Source of the DNA: Shewanella psychrotolerans
GTDB taxonomy: Bacteria; Pseudomonadota; Gammaproteobacteria; Enterobacterales; Shewanellaceae
Direction: 5' to 3'
DNA: 64,000 nucleotides
NCBI RefSeq assembly: GCF_019457595.1
Contig: NZ_CP080419.1
Coordinates: 1 to 64,000 of the forward strand
Shown here: positions 51,999 to 61,174 of the stretch, one piece after another
Position numbering within the stretch: position 1 is the first letter of the stretch
Layout: the number at the start of each line of letters is the position of its first letter
The notes under the pieces: model-generated
Told to the model about the DNA's origin: nothing
The model's input: only the letters and a program-made list of their open reading frames with translations
The model's database searches: none
Position numbers and translations under genes: made by a program

Positions 51999-52706
51999 TT
52001 ATTTAAGATGGCGTCCGCCATCTAATGCCAATGAGCGTCCAGTAATATAGTGACTTCCCATTAGGTAATTGACGGCATTTAAAACCTCTATCTCGCCCGC
52101 TTCTCGCTCGAGTAGCGACTTGGCTAATGCCTGTTTTTTATAGTCATCATCATCATGTTCGTTAAAACAGATCAAAGCCGGTGCAATACTATTGACCTTT
52201 ACCTTAGGGGCTAACTTGGTCGCAAACGACAAGGTCATGTTTTCTAATGCCGCTTTACTGGCAGCATAAGCAATATGTTTCTTGCTACCTTTTTGTGCCA
52301 CGTAATCGGTTAGATGAATAATGTCGGTAAGGCGATCACCCTGGGTTAGCAAAGACGCTAACCCAAGATTTATCTGATAGGGCGCGCTGACATGAACTTG
52401 CATCATGGTGGTCATGATGTCTCCTGCCGGCATAGGGCTCTTGTCTGGTAGCCACTGTGAGGCGTTATGAATGATGGCATCTAGCTGCGAGTATTTGTGT
52501 GCTATGGCTTCAATAAAAGAGTTCACTTCTGCATTGCTGGTAAAGTCGCAGCAATAGAGATCCGCACCAGCTTCGCTTAAGGTATCTAAGCTTGGATAGT
52601 GGCTACGAAAAGTACCTATCACGTGGTAGCCCTTTGCGATAAAGGCATTAGCGAGATAGAGCCCGATCCGTTTACCTACACCTGTGATTAAAATGGTTGG
52701 TTGCAT
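51999..52706 (-). CDS. folM: Dihydromonapterin reductase FolM
   Basis: This is a short-chain dehydrogenase of the FolM type, reducing dihydromonapterin to tetrahydromonapterin. The 235-residue protein has the NADP-binding start ILITGVGKRIGLYLA, HNASQW in place of NNAG, and the catalytic Tyr-Lys in AYAASKAAL. It starts at 52706 (MQPTILITG). It lies 35 bases downstream of folE and follows folX, so an operon folX-folE-folM is likely. Confidence 0.9.
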   Translation of the reverse strand: MQPTILITGVGKRIGLYLANAFIAKGYHVIGTFRSHYPSLDTLSEAGADLYCCDFTSNAEVNSFIEAIAHKYSQLDAIIHNASQWLPDKSPMPAGDIMTTMMQVHVSAPYQINLGLASLLTQGDRLTDIIHLTDYVAQKGSKKHIAYAASKAALENMTLSFATKLAPKVKVNSIAPALICFNEHDDDDYKKQALAKSLLEREAGEIEVLNAVNYLMGSHYITGRSLALDGGRHLK

Positions 52707-52741
52707 AATTGACCTATGAGTCATGAGTGTCTTGATGCTAT

Positions 52742-53380
52742 TTAACCAAGAAACTCAGCTCTTGTATGTGGGTTTAACTTAAAACATCCGCCCAATGCTG
52801 TGGTTTGGGTTGTAGATTGGCTATCCATAATGCCGCGAGACTTAACGCAGTAGTGGGTAGCGGATATCGACACCGCAACATCTTGGGTGTTGAGTAATGT
52901 TTGCATAGCCACCAGAATTTGTTGTGTCAAGCGCTCTTGGACTTGTGGTCGCTGAGAGAAGAAACGCACAATACGGTTTATCTTTGATAAGCCTATGATG
53001 GTGGATTTAGGAATATAGGCCACCTTTGCTATGCCATCAATAGTAATAAAGTGGTGCTCACAGGTACTAGTCAGGCTGATATCACTGACTTTGACCATCT
53101 CATCGACACCCATCTTATTTTCAATTTGAGTGATTGCTGGAAAGTTGTCGTAATCAAGCCCGGCAAACACCTCGTTGACATACATCTTGGCGATGCGATG
53201 TGGTGTCTCACACAGACTATCATCGGTTAAGTCTAAACCTAATGTGGCGACGACCTCGGTCATCAAGCCTTTGATGCGTTCATATTTCTGTTGGCTATTT
53301 AGCTGTGAGTCTTGTAAGGGAGTCTCTAGTCCCTGTTCAATTAGCGCGTTTTTAACTTGCTCTGCTGCAATATGCATCAT
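52742..53380 (-). CDS. folE: GTP cyclohydrolase I FolE
   Basis: FolE opens GTP to form dihydroneopterin triphosphate, the first pterin step. The 212-residue protein has the zinc and catalytic residues in [15 protein letters not shown] (about 115-130), [25 protein letters not shown] and [11 protein letters not shown]. Middle gene of folX-folE-folM. Confidence 0.96.
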   Translation of the reverse strand: MMHIAAEQVKNALIEQGLETPLQDSQLNSQQKYERIKGLMTEVVATLGLDLTDDSLCETPHRIAKMYVNEVFAGLDYDNFPAITQIENKMGVDEMVKVSDISLTSTCEHHFITIDGIAKVAYIPKSTIIGLSKINRIVRFFSQRPQVQERLTQQILVAMQTLLNTQDVAVSISATHYCVKSRGIMDSQSTTQTTALGGCFKLNPHTRAEFLG

Positions 53381-53406
53381 GATTTCTCCGGTGATTACGC
53401 TGTTAA

Positions 53407-53781
53407 TTAGCGCTTGTCGCTAAGATAGCTTTCTAGAGAAAGCGATACAGAATCGGCAAAGCGCAGTGCATGAGGCTTATCAACAGTGACTTGACAGTAG
53501 CTTACCCATGGGTGCTCACCGCTTATTGTAAGAATGTCTGCAACCAATTTTTCTAACAGTAAAAATCTGCCCTCTTCAACATGCTGGATGACCTTTTTAG
53601 TGATCACCTTGTAATTGAGTGCATCACTTACATTGTCGGTTTGCGCTGACAATGACGCTGGATAATGGATCTCGATATTGATCACTACATCTTGCTGCTT
53701 TTCGCGTTCTTCGGGATTAAAGCCGATATAGGTTCTTAATCTCAGGTTGGTTATTTTAATTTTGGCGTGACTGATGTTCAT
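53407..53781 (-). CDS. folX: Dihydroneopterin triphosphate 2'-epimerase FolX
   Basis: This 124-residue protein has the FolB/FolX tunnelling fold: [25 protein letters not shown], with the catalytic Glu in REKQ and [30 protein letters not shown]. FolX epimerises dihydroneopterin triphosphate to the monapterin form. The gene pairing with folM and folE argues for FolX rather than FolB. It is first in the operon, 26 bases before folE. Confidence 0.88.
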   Translation of the reverse strand: MNISHAKIKITNLRLRTYIGFNPEEREKQQDVVINIEIHYPASLSAQTDNVSDALNYKVITKKVIQHVEEGRFLLLEKLVADILTISGEHPWVSYCQVTVDKPHALRFADSVSLSLESYLSDKR

Positions 53782-54139
53782 GTTTGTTCCTTTTCAATTT
53801 GACAGCAATACGCAGTAAGTAACGGTCGAGATCATTGCTATGCTTAGTTTGTAACCTTGATGGCTGTTAATAAATTAACGCATAAAAATAGCGCTTTAGT
53901 TAGTGCTGTAACAATGAGTGTCGTTCTAAATATCATGGTGAAATCCGTATCAGAGCCAGTTGATGCGCTATATCACCATTTAAGTTCTTAAAATCAGGCT
54001 TTTTGTTGGACGTAGATATACATAAGGTTACAATGGATGATTATGTTAGTTGTTATATTATTATGAGTTGAAATCATTTTTGGCGAGATGGAATGGTTTC
54101 CTACTGATGATTATTTTGTTTTTTTAGCGGAGAGAATCG
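53782..54139. other. 358-bp intergenic region, no gene seen
   Basis: This gap lies between the divergent folX and BCCT genes, so it should hold both promoters. No coding frame, hairpin or clear regulator site was recognised in it; it is AT-rich near the BCCT start. Confidence 0.5.
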
Positions 54140-55711
54140 ATGACGAAAGGTATTGATAAATACAGTATCGATAGTACCGACTATACAATTGGTCAGGACA
54201 ATGTACAGAAGTGGGGTTTCGATGTTCACAACCCCGTGTTCGGTGTCAGCGCTGGGCTTATCGCTGTCTTTTTACTTGCGACGTTATTGACCGATCCTGA
54301 AGTGGCTAAGTCGGTATTAGATGGCGTTAAGTGGAAAATTATCGGTTCATTTGATTGGTTGTTTATATGGGCTGGTAATATCTTTGTACTGTTTTGCTTG
54401 TTTTTAATTGTTTCACCTTACGGCAAAATCCGTTTGGGAGGGAAGGAAGCGACCGCCGATTACTCCTTTATGTCTTGGCTGTCGATGCTATTTGCTGCAG
54501 GTATGGGTATCGGTTTGATGTTCTGGAGCGTGGCAGAACCTACTGCTTACTACACCGGCTGGTATGAAACGCCGTTAGGCGTTGAAGCCTATACTCCCGA
54601 AGCCGCCAAGTTAGCGCTTGGGGCAACGATGTTCCATTGGGGATTACATCCTTGGGCTATTTACGGTGTTGTGGCCTTGTCGTTGGCATTCTTTGCCTAT
54701 AACAAAGGTATGCCTTTATCGATCCGCTCTGTTTTTTATCCCATTTTAGGTGATAGAGCCTGGGGCTGGGCTGGCCATATTGTTGATATTTTAGCAGTGT
54801 TGGCAACCCTGTTTGGATTAGCAACATCGCTAGGTTTAGGTGCGCAGCAGGCCGCTAGTGGTATTCACCATGTATTTGGTGTCGATGCTGGCATTGGCTT
54901 GCAGATCATCGTGATTGTTTCTGTGACCTTATTAGCCGTGGTTTCTGTGATACGTGGCATCGACGGCGGTGTAAAAGTTATCAGTAACATCAATATGATC
55001 GTGGCATTTTTGCTACTCCTTTTGGTGGCGATGATAGGTTACGCGGTTACTCTTGGTACAATTCCAACCACATTGATGGCCTATATCGAGAATATTATCC
55101 CTTTGAGTAATCCACATGGACGAACCGATGAAGCTTGGTTCCAAGGTTGGACGGTATTCTACTGGGCGTGGTGGATCTCTTGGTCGCCTTTTGTCGGTAT
55201 GTTTATTGCCCGTGTATCTAAAGGGCGCACGGTACGTGAGTTTATTACTGCTGTATTGTTGGTGCCGACTTTTGTCACACTTATTTGGATGTCTGTATTT
55301 GGTGGTTTGGCTATTGATCAGGTGGTAAATAAGGTTGGCGAGCTCGGTGCAAATGGACTTACCGATGTCTCTTTGGCCATGTTCCAGATGTTCGATGTAC
55401 TGCCATTGGGTAATCTATTGTCTATCATTGCCGTTATTTTAGTTCTGGTGTTCTTTATTACTTCATCAGACTCTGGTTCATTAGTGATCGACAGTATTAC
55501 CGCGGGTGGTAAGATTGATGCACCTGTTCCTCAGCGCATTTTCTGGGCAGTATTAGAGGGGGCAATTGCGATAGCATTATTGTGGATTGGCGGGACTCAG
55601 GCTATTGAGGCCTTGCAAGCTGCTGCCATATCCACCGCCTTGCCATTTACTTTGATCTTACTATTGATGTGTGTCAGCTTGATCAAAGGGATGCGTACCG
55701 AACGGTTTTAA
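54140..55711 (+). CDS. BCCT-family betaine/carnitine/choline transporter
   Basis: The 523-residue membrane protein has twelve predicted helices and BCCT signatures: AAGMGIGLMFWSVAEP (about 115-130), HWGLHPWAIYG, and FYWAWWISWSPFVGMFIARVSKGRT (about 335-360), with SSDSGSL near 430. These carriers move quaternary ammonium compounds such as glycine betaine, often for osmoprotection. Substrate cannot be fixed from sequence. It ends at a bidirectional terminator and has no local transcription regulator beside it. Confidence 0.92.
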   Translation: MTKGIDKYSIDSTDYTIGQDNVQKWGFDVHNPVFGVSAGLIAVFLLATLLTDPEVAKSVLDGVKWKIIGSFDWLFIWAGNIFVLFCLFLIVSPYGKIRLGGKEATADYSFMSWLSMLFAAGMGIGLMFWSVAEPTAYYTGWYETPLGVEAYTPEAAKLALGATMFHWGLHPWAIYGVVALSLAFFAYNKGMPLSIRSVFYPILGDRAWGWAGHIVDILAVLATLFGLATSLGLGAQQAASGIHHVFGVDAGIGLQIIVIVSVTLLAVVSVIRGIDGGVKVISNINMIVAFLLLLLVAMIGYAVTLGTIPTTLMAYIENIIPLSNPHGRTDEAWFQGWTVFYWAWWISWSPFVGMFIARVSKGRTVREFITAVLLVPTFVTLIWMSVFGGLAIDQVVNKVGELGANGLTDVSLAMFQMFDVLPLGNLLSIIAVILVLVFFITSSDSGSLVIDSITAGGKIDAPVPQRIFWAVLEGAIAIALLWIGGTQAIEALQAAAISTALPFTLILLLMCVSLIKGMRTERF

Positions 55712-55725
55712 AGGTTAGGTCTAGT

Positions 55726-55753
55726 AAAGAGGAGGTTATTTAACCTCCTTTTT
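55726..55753. terminator. Bidirectional terminator
   Basis: AAAGAGGAGGTTA and TAACCTCCTTTTTT form a stem with 9 perfect core pairs (AGGAGGTTA/TAACCTCCT), loop TT, and a T-run on the plus strand. It lies between the convergent BCCT and exonuclease genes. Confidence 0.9.
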
Positions 55754-56472
55754 TATTGCCAGAATTTTTCGATAGCCTGCTGTAAATCATAGTGATGTGC
55801 TATCTGTGCTTGCAGCAATTCTGCTGTCGCTATGGCATCTGTTAAAGCATGGTGAGGTGGATAAGCTGGTAAGCCATAACGTTGGCGGCAGGCGCCTAAT
55901 CTTATCGACTGCGGTTTTTTCCCTTTAAGCCGGTGCCAAATTCCCCCGCGTAATTTCTGTTGAATTTTCGATTCAAGCACCATAGTGTCGACTACGGGGA
56001 ATTCTATGCCCTTATTAATTCTGGTCATTAAGGCGCGCTCAAAAAACTGACGCTCTATCTGTTGGCAATGCACCACAATGATTTTGCCTGCCATCTCATT
56101 CAATATCTGTTCGAATACTACGGATAGGTCTGGGGCATCTAAGATATCACTATGGGTGATACCATGAATGATCACTGACTCTTCTTCCAATTTTTCTCTT
56201 GGTCTAACAGTCCAATATTTAGCTCGATTAACAAAGATACGTTGTAGATTGAAAGGGACCGTGCCGACGCTGATAATATCGTCTTTTTCTGGGTTTAACC
56301 CCGTTGTCTCAAAGTCCATCGATAGAAATTCAATCTCACCAATAGGCTTATTGCCTTCAGGTAACGGGGTTGAATAATATGCGATCAATGTATCGTTGTT
56401 AATCACATTGAGCTTTTGCTTAAACTTGCCTGGCCAGTCAATGGTTGGGGGCGAAAGCAGTTTTTTTAGCAT
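55753..56472 (-). CDS. DnaQ-like 3'-5' exonuclease
   Basis: The 239-residue protein is a DEDDh exonuclease of the DNA polymerase III epsilon type. Exo I is in LSMDFETTGLNPEKDDIISVGTVP (about 49-73), Exo II in HCQQIERQFFERAL near 140 and Exo III in HHALTDAIATAELL near 215. The N-terminus has a short extension. It lies 7 bases downstream of the cNMP/CBS/nucleotidyltransferase gene, and the pair is probably translated together. A clamp-independent role in nucleic acid or nucleotide metabolism is inferred. Confidence 0.9.
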   Translation of the reverse strand: MLKKLLSPPTIDWPGKFKQKLNVINNDTLIAYYSTPLPEGNKPIGEIEFLSMDFETTGLNPEKDDIISVGTVPFNLQRIFVNRAKYWTVRPREKLEEESVIIHGITHSDILDAPDLSVVFEQILNEMAGKIIVVHCQQIERQFFERALMTRINKGIEFPVVDTMVLESKIQQKLRGGIWHRLKGKKPQSIRLGACRQRYGLPAYPPHHALTDAIATAELLQAQIAHHYDLQQAIEKFWQ

Positions 56473-56479
56473 GATGCAC

Positions 56480-58369
56480 TCACTTGAATTGACTATTGGC
56501 TTGATAACGGAATTTCAGGAAGTTCTGGCCGTTACTGAGTATTTGAAACGCATCTTTTAGATTGCGTCGCTCGAAGTCAGATAGGTTTTCCGGTTCGATA
56601 TTGTTGTCGGGATCGATTCCAAGTTTGACATCGAAGGCCTGATGGCGAATACGCACCATGGAGATGAACTCCATCGCATCTCGCAGATCTTGAGCTCTCC
56701 CTTTAGGGAGTATGCTGGCATCTATAATATCATCGAGTCGTTCGAAAGAGTTCCTTGCTCGGGAGCCTACGGACAATGCGTGTACTCGAATGAGATCTGC
56801 AAGTGGCGCGGTACCGCGACGCTTAAGGTTGATAGAGTTGTTGTGGCGACCATCTTTTTCCATCACAAAATCTTTGAAAAACCCTAGCGGCGGGGTTCGA
56901 TTTAGCGCATTTCTGGCTAAGCAAGCCAAAAAGCGGTTGTTTTTTCTCGCGCGGCGGACAATAAACCCGTTGAGTTGCTCAGCCCATTTTAACCTGCCAT
57001 ATACCCCATCAAGATCGAAGAAAATCGAGGCGTTTAGTAAGGCTTTAGGGTTGGGATCATCTATCCAATCAGCGAAACATTCCTCCCACTCTTTGCGAGT
57101 CATACGCCACATAGGGTTAGTGGCCATAATGTCGCCAGTACAATAACTGTAGCCACATCGGTCGAGTCCATCACAAACAAATTTAGCTAGATTAGCGAAG
57201 TATTCATCATGTTTTTCTTTATCAAATTCATCCCCTAAAATAATGGCATTATCTTGATCGGTAACGATAAGCTGTTCATCGCGTCCCATTGAGCCTAATG
57301 CCAAGAAGCAGTATGGGATCGGTGGCGGGCCAAATGTCTCTTCGGCTAATTCTAGTAGACGCTGTTTGAAGCTACGGCCAATTACCGACATAGCACTGCC
57401 CACCATATGAGAGTTAGCATCTTCATTAACCATACGCTCAAAACTGTCTTTAACTTGTTCTGACAATACCACGAGATCGTCGATAGATAGTTGCTGGAAA
57501 ATGCTACTCACTAAGAGCAGTGAATTTTGAGATTCGTAGCGGACGATATCCGTAGCCTCGATAATCCCAATGGGTGTGCGTCCTTTCAATATCGGCAGAT
57601 GATGAACGTTGTACCTAAGCATGGTTAACATCACTTCATGGACATAGGCGTTATGATCTAAGCTGACCACATCTGCGGTTACCACTGAGCCAACGTTATC
57701 ACTCGGATCTATTCCTTCGGCTAATACCCGCGTACACAGATCTCTGTCGGTGATTATGCCCATTAAGGGAGAGGTTTCATTCTCTTCATCCTCTAACACA
57801 TCAGGATCTATCACGAGTAGTGCCGACACATTGTCCTTAGCCATTAGGATGGCAGCACTTTGTATGCTTTCCGTTTTATTGATGTAAGGAGGTTCGCGGG
57901 TTAAAAGGGTTCGCACTTTCGGTGACGTGAGATCATCGTGGCTGGTCGAGTTAGAAACCGCTTGTCGCAAACGGGCGTTATCTTCCACCTCAACAAAGTC
58001 GGCAAAAACATCATGTTGATCGTAAAGTTCTTGAAATATATTTTCAGGCAGGCAGTAAACTAATGTGTCTTCAATGGCCTTAACTGGAAAGCGGATCTTA
58101 TTATTTGTCAGTAAGCCCATCTGGCCAAAAAGATCACCCGTGTCGAGTCGGTTATAGAGCTCCCCTTTGCGGCGGTATACTTCGACCTCTCCACTGCGAA
58201 TGATATAAAGGTCATTGATATGATCGCCAGCGTGAATGATAGGGGTATCTTTACGGTAATAAGCGATCTCAATATGACGACTGGCGTAGGTGATAACCTC
58301 TTCAGGTAGCGAGTCAAAAGGTGGGTATTGTACTAAGAAGTTTTGGATCTCATTTAACTCTGCTTCCAC
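56480..58369 (-). CDS. cNMP-binding / CBS / DUF294 nucleotidyltransferase-like protein
   Basis: The 629-residue protein has a cyclic-nucleotide-binding domain (about 10-135: RSGEVEVYRR, TGDLFGQMGLL), two CBS motifs (about 150-290, with ITDRDLCTRVLAEG and GIIEATDIVR), then a GlnD-like nucleotidyltransferase domain with GSMGRDEQLIVTDQDNAI (about 365-382), and DUF294 C-terminal sequence. The start is best taken as GTG at 58369, with AAGGAG five bases upstream; the ATG at 58384 would overlap that site and lacks its own. Likely a signal-responsive uridylyl- or adenylyltransferase; substrate unknown. Confidence 0.85.
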   Translation of the reverse strand: MEAELNEIQNFLVQYPPFDSLPEEVITYASRHIEIAYYRKDTPIIHAGDHINDLYIIRSGEVEVYRRKGELYNRLDTGDLFGQMGLLTNNKIRFPVKAIEDTLVYCLPENIFQELYDQHDVFADFVEVEDNARLRQAVSNSTSHDDLTSPKVRTLLTREPPYINKTESIQSAAILMAKDNVSALLVIDPDVLEDEENETSPLMGIITDRDLCTRVLAEGIDPSDNVGSVVTADVVSLDHNAYVHEVMLTMLRYNVHHLPILKGRTPIGIIEATDIVRYESQNSLLLVSSIFQQLSIDDLVVLSEQVKDSFERMVNEDANSHMVGSAMSVIGRSFKQRLLELAEETFGPPPIPYCFLALGSMGRDEQLIVTDQDNAIILGDEFDKEKHDEYFANLAKFVCDGLDRCGYSYCTGDIMATNPMWRMTRKEWEECFADWIDDPNPKALLNASIFFDLDGVYGRLKWAEQLNGFIVRRARKNNRFLACLARNALNRTPPLGFFKDFVMEKDGRHNNSINLKRRGTAPLADLIRVHALSVGSRARNSFERLDDIIDASILPKGRAQDLRDAMEFISMVRIRHQAFDVKLGIDPDNNIEPENLSDFERRNLKDAFQILSNGQNFLKFRYQANSQFK

Positions 58370-58638
58370 GTTATCTCCTTTCATGCCGTTGCATAAACAC
58401 TCGTACTGAGGACATACTACCCTATTGCGCTATTGTTTCGTGAGAGATCACACCACATATTGTCGTTTCATTAAGGCTAGCTGCACTTTTGTGCTCATAT
58501 TTATCGATGTGATTTCAATTAAATGCATCATGGCTCTATTAACGGTGACTTTTACAGAGTAAAGAAACGTCTTCGTTTCGACTTTGCTAAGTAGCTAAAA
58601 ACATCAGCGCAAAAGCGATGGTATAAGTCTAGTCTGTT

Positions 58639-59544
58639 CTAGTGGGCCGTCCATAACATCTGGCCACATTGACTCAAATCGTAACCCCCAAGTTGAGCGG
58701 CCAGTTGTCGTGTTTGAGTGCTGCCTAACATATCAAATAATGCCTGTAGCTGGCGGCGGAAATAGATACCTTGAGGCATAACAAAATCGAACGACTCAGT
58801 GACCAATGGCACAAAGCTTAAGCCACTTTCCATCGCGACCGATTGGCAACCAAAGCCGATATCAGCTTCATCTCGGGCGATAAACCCAGCTAGCTCTCGT
58901 TCGCTATAGGCGGTTATCGACACATTTAGCTGTTCAAGCGAAGCGCCCTTTTTCATAAGCCAATGCTCTAAATGTTGTTGGCTACCAGCACCCGATTGCC
59001 TGCCGACCCAGCGCCATGGTAACCCAATGACTTTATCTTCTTCTTGGCATCTATGGTGCATTTCGCTGCGCATCATTAGCCCTTGCTGACGAGTATAGCC
59101 GTGAACCATGACCCACTGTTGGTGGTTTGGGTAACCTTTAAGTAGGGCTGGATGGCGAATATTACGTTCTTCAACATTGCCCCAATGTAGGGTGCATACA
59201 TCGGCATATCCACGGGATAACAGATCCAGTCCCATACGTGATCCCGTTGAACTGTAGCTAACGAGGTCGCTCTTTCCAATACGTGACATCAAACGGGCAA
59301 CCAACATGGATAGTAGGGGATCATCACTGCCAGTAATATGCATACGATCCGATAACATGCCGCTATGACAAGAATCCATAACCCAGCGGTCGATAAGAAT
59401 TTTTGGGAACAGCCATTTCCCAGTAACTTTAGTTGCTGGCAATATTCGATCATTTGCCATGGCATAGACCTTCTTTTCATTAAGGTCTAAATATTCAGCC
59501 ACCTGCTTGGCACTCATGTAGATGAGTTCACTTGGCTCGGTCAT
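58639..59544 (-). CDS. Excisionase-type HTH / PBP-like domain regulator
   Basis: The 301-residue protein has an N-terminal excisionase-type HTH (about 8-55: MSAKQVAEYLDLNEKKVYAMA, PATKVTGKWLFPKILIDRWV) joined to a periplasmic-binding-protein-like domain with no signal peptide (about 65-295: STGSRMGLDLLSRGYADVCTLHWG, RQSGAGSQQHLEHWL). The latter resembles the PBP-like domain found with molybdopterin and molybdate-related proteins. It probably senses a small anion or metabolite. It is 14 bases downstream of fdhD on the same strand, so control of the formate dehydrogenase maturation region is plausible. ATG at 59544 follows AAGGA. Confidence 0.8.
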   Translation of the reverse strand: MTEPSELIYMSAKQVAEYLDLNEKKVYAMANDRILPATKVTGKWLFPKILIDRWVMDSCHSGMLSDRMHITGSDDPLLSMLVARLMSRIGKSDLVSYSSTGSRMGLDLLSRGYADVCTLHWGNVEERNIRHPALLKGYPNHQQWVMVHGYTRQQGLMMRSEMHHRCQEEDKVIGLPWRWVGRQSGAGSQQHLEHWLMKKGASLEQLNVSITAYSERELAGFIARDEADIGFGCQSVAMESGLSFVPLVTESFDFVMPQGIYFRRQLQALFDMLGSTQTRQLAAQLGGYDLSQCGQMLWTAH

Positions 59545-59558
59545 CAATATTCCTTTAA

Positions 59559-60404
59559 TTAACTGATGTTACGTTTGGGTGGAGTTGCGTCAAACTCTAC
59601 ATTTTCGGCGCCGTTATAAATAAGAAAATGGCGTCCCTTGGCTCGAGCGATCATAGTGATACCTAACTTTTGAGCCAGTTCTAGGCCCATTTGGGTTGCA
59701 CCGCTACGAGATAACAACACCGGGATGCCCATTTTGGCAACTTTAATGACCATCTCTGAGGTCAATCGACCTGTAGTATAAAATAGTTTGTTGTCACCCA
59801 TTTCCTGCTTGAGCCACATTTCGCCTGCCAGTGTATCAACGGCATTGTGGCGACCGACATCTTCGACAAAACCTTTGATCTGATCGCCTTCGCATAATCC
59901 GCAGCCGTGAACAGCGCCAGCATTTTTGTAGGTCTCGTTATAGGCACTAATATTATTTAGTAGGCTATAAATCATGCTTTGTTTCAGCAGTGGTTTCGGC
60001 AGCATTATATCGTCTAGGCCATCCATAAAACCGCCGTAAACAGTGCCTTGTCCGCATCCCGTTGTTACGGTTTTTTCGGCGAGCTTTTCGTCTAAATGCT
60101 CTGTTGCTTCCTTTGTGATAACCGCTGCGGAATTAATGTCCCAATCGACGATCACCGATTCAAGCAGGTTCACCTCTGAAATGAACCCTTGGTTTTTCAA
60201 ATAACCAAGCGCTAGCGCTTCTGGTCTAGCGCCTAATGTCATTAACGTCACGATGGGTCGCCAATTAAGATAGACGGTGAGAGGTCGTTCGCAGGCGATA
60301 TGTTTATCGACAAGCTCTCCTTGTTCATTAATCGCCTTTACTGCAATAGTGAGTGGTGCATCTGCTTGAGTTTTTAAGAATCTTGGTTGTTTGCTAACTG
60401 TCAT
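59559..60404 (-). CDS. fdhD: Formate dehydrogenase sulfur carrier FdhD
   Basis: FdhD transfers sulfur from IscS to the molybdenum or tungsten bis-MGD cofactor of formate dehydrogenase. The 281-residue protein has the conserved stretch VEDVGRHNAVDTLAGEM, LYTTGRLTSEMVIKVAKMGIPVLLSRSG, and the cysteine pair in HGCGLCEGD. Start at 60404 (MTVSKQPRFL) chosen over an ATG three codons upstream and over a long extension. Divergent from the DUF3305 operon. Confidence 0.93.
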   Translation of the reverse strand: MTVSKQPRFLKTQADAPLTIAVKAINEQGELVDKHIACERPLTVYLNWRPIVTLMTLGARPEALALGYLKNQGFISEVNLLESVIVDWDINSAAVITKEATEHLDEKLAEKTVTTGCGQGTVYGGFMDGLDDIMLPKPLLKQSMIYSLLNNISAYNETYKNAGAVHGCGLCEGDQIKGFVEDVGRHNAVDTLAGEMWLKQEMGDNKLFYTTGRLTSEMVIKVAKMGIPVLLSRSGATQMGLELAQKLGITMIARAKGRHFLIYNGAENVEFDATPPKRNIS

Positions 60405-60541
60405 GAATGTCATCTTTTCGCAATGGGCTAAATGCAGCATAGCAATATTCATTCCTAGGTGATGAATTGGTGTCGAAATGCGTGATCTAGTTAAATTCTC
60501 TGTGACAAAACGCCCTTTTATGTCCCGTCTAAAATGGCATT

Positions 60542-60558
60542 TAGGACAAATTGTCCTA
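60542..60558. promoter_or_regulatory. Perfect palindrome in the fdhD/DUF3305 control region
   Basis: TAGGACAA-A-TTGTCCTA is a perfect 8+8 inverted repeat. It lies 50 bases upstream of the sigma-54-type promoter and 138 bases upstream of fdhD, the position of an enhancer-binding protein site. A 10-base direct repeat TGATCTAGTT occurs at 60483 and 60577. No known factor could be assigned. Confidence 0.6.
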
Positions 60559-60607
60559 CTCTTGAACAGGATTTGATGATCTAGTTCAAACAATTACGGC
60601 TAATATT

Positions 60608-60624
60608 TTGGCATGTTTTTTGCT
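60608..60624 (+). promoter_or_regulatory. Sigma-54-type promoter of the DUF3305 operon
   Basis: TTGGCATG-TTTT-TTGCT matches the -24/-12 consensus (YTGGCACG-N4-TTGCW) except for one base, with GG and GC at the required 10-base spacing. It would start transcription near 60636, leaving a 68-base leader to DUF3305. Confidence 0.75.
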
Positions 60625-60703
60625 TATCCACCTATATATCGCTAACCCGTAGCTTGGTCGTGAGTATTGAAGGCTAAGCTCCTTATAAGTAAACGGAGAC
60701 GCA

Positions 60704-61174
60704 ATGCAACGCACCGAAAGTCAATGGCCTATGTATGTTTCACTGAAGAAAGTGGAAAAACAGGTTGGGCGCTGGACAGCTGAAAGTTGGGAGTTAGACC
60801 AAGTTCTTCCTGCATCATTAGATGCTCCTGACGGCGCAAAATTGGTCGCATTAGAGTTACATAAAGATGAGCGTGCTAGCTATCGAATTAACCTCGATAT
60901 GGATAATGCCATGCTTTATGTGGTTTGTGATGAGCTCGAAGATGGTACTTGGATACCAACTATGATTTCAGCAGATCAAAATGTGGCTGCAGGCTGTCTT
61001 GAAGGAGATACTCCTGTGCTTAACTTTGCGATGCCCGAAGCTATTGCGTGTTGGATTGAAGCGTTTATCACTCGCCATGGCGAGGTTGAGATCTGCGCTC
61101 ACAGACGTAAGCATGTGAATCGCCGCAAAAACGAGGGGCCAAGCACCAATCCAAACCGGGGGCTAGTTTCATAA
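60704..61174 (+). CDS. DUF3305 family protein
   Basis: The 156-residue protein belongs to DUF3305, found with formate dehydrogenase genes. Landmarks are WPMYVSLKKVEKQVGRWTAESWEL near the start and VAAGCLEGDTPVLNFAMP in the middle; the C-terminus is basic (RRKHVNRRKNEG). No signal peptide or membrane helix, so cytoplasmic. The biochemical role is unknown. Stop overlaps the DUF3306 start by one base (TAATG). Confidence 0.88.
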   Translation: MQRTESQWPMYVSLKKVEKQVGRWTAESWELDQVLPASLDAPDGAKLVALELHKDERASYRINLDMDNAMLYVVCDELEDGTWIPTMISADQNVAAGCLEGDTPVLNFAMPEAIACWIEAFITRHGEVEICAHRRKHVNRRKNEGPSTNPNRGLVS

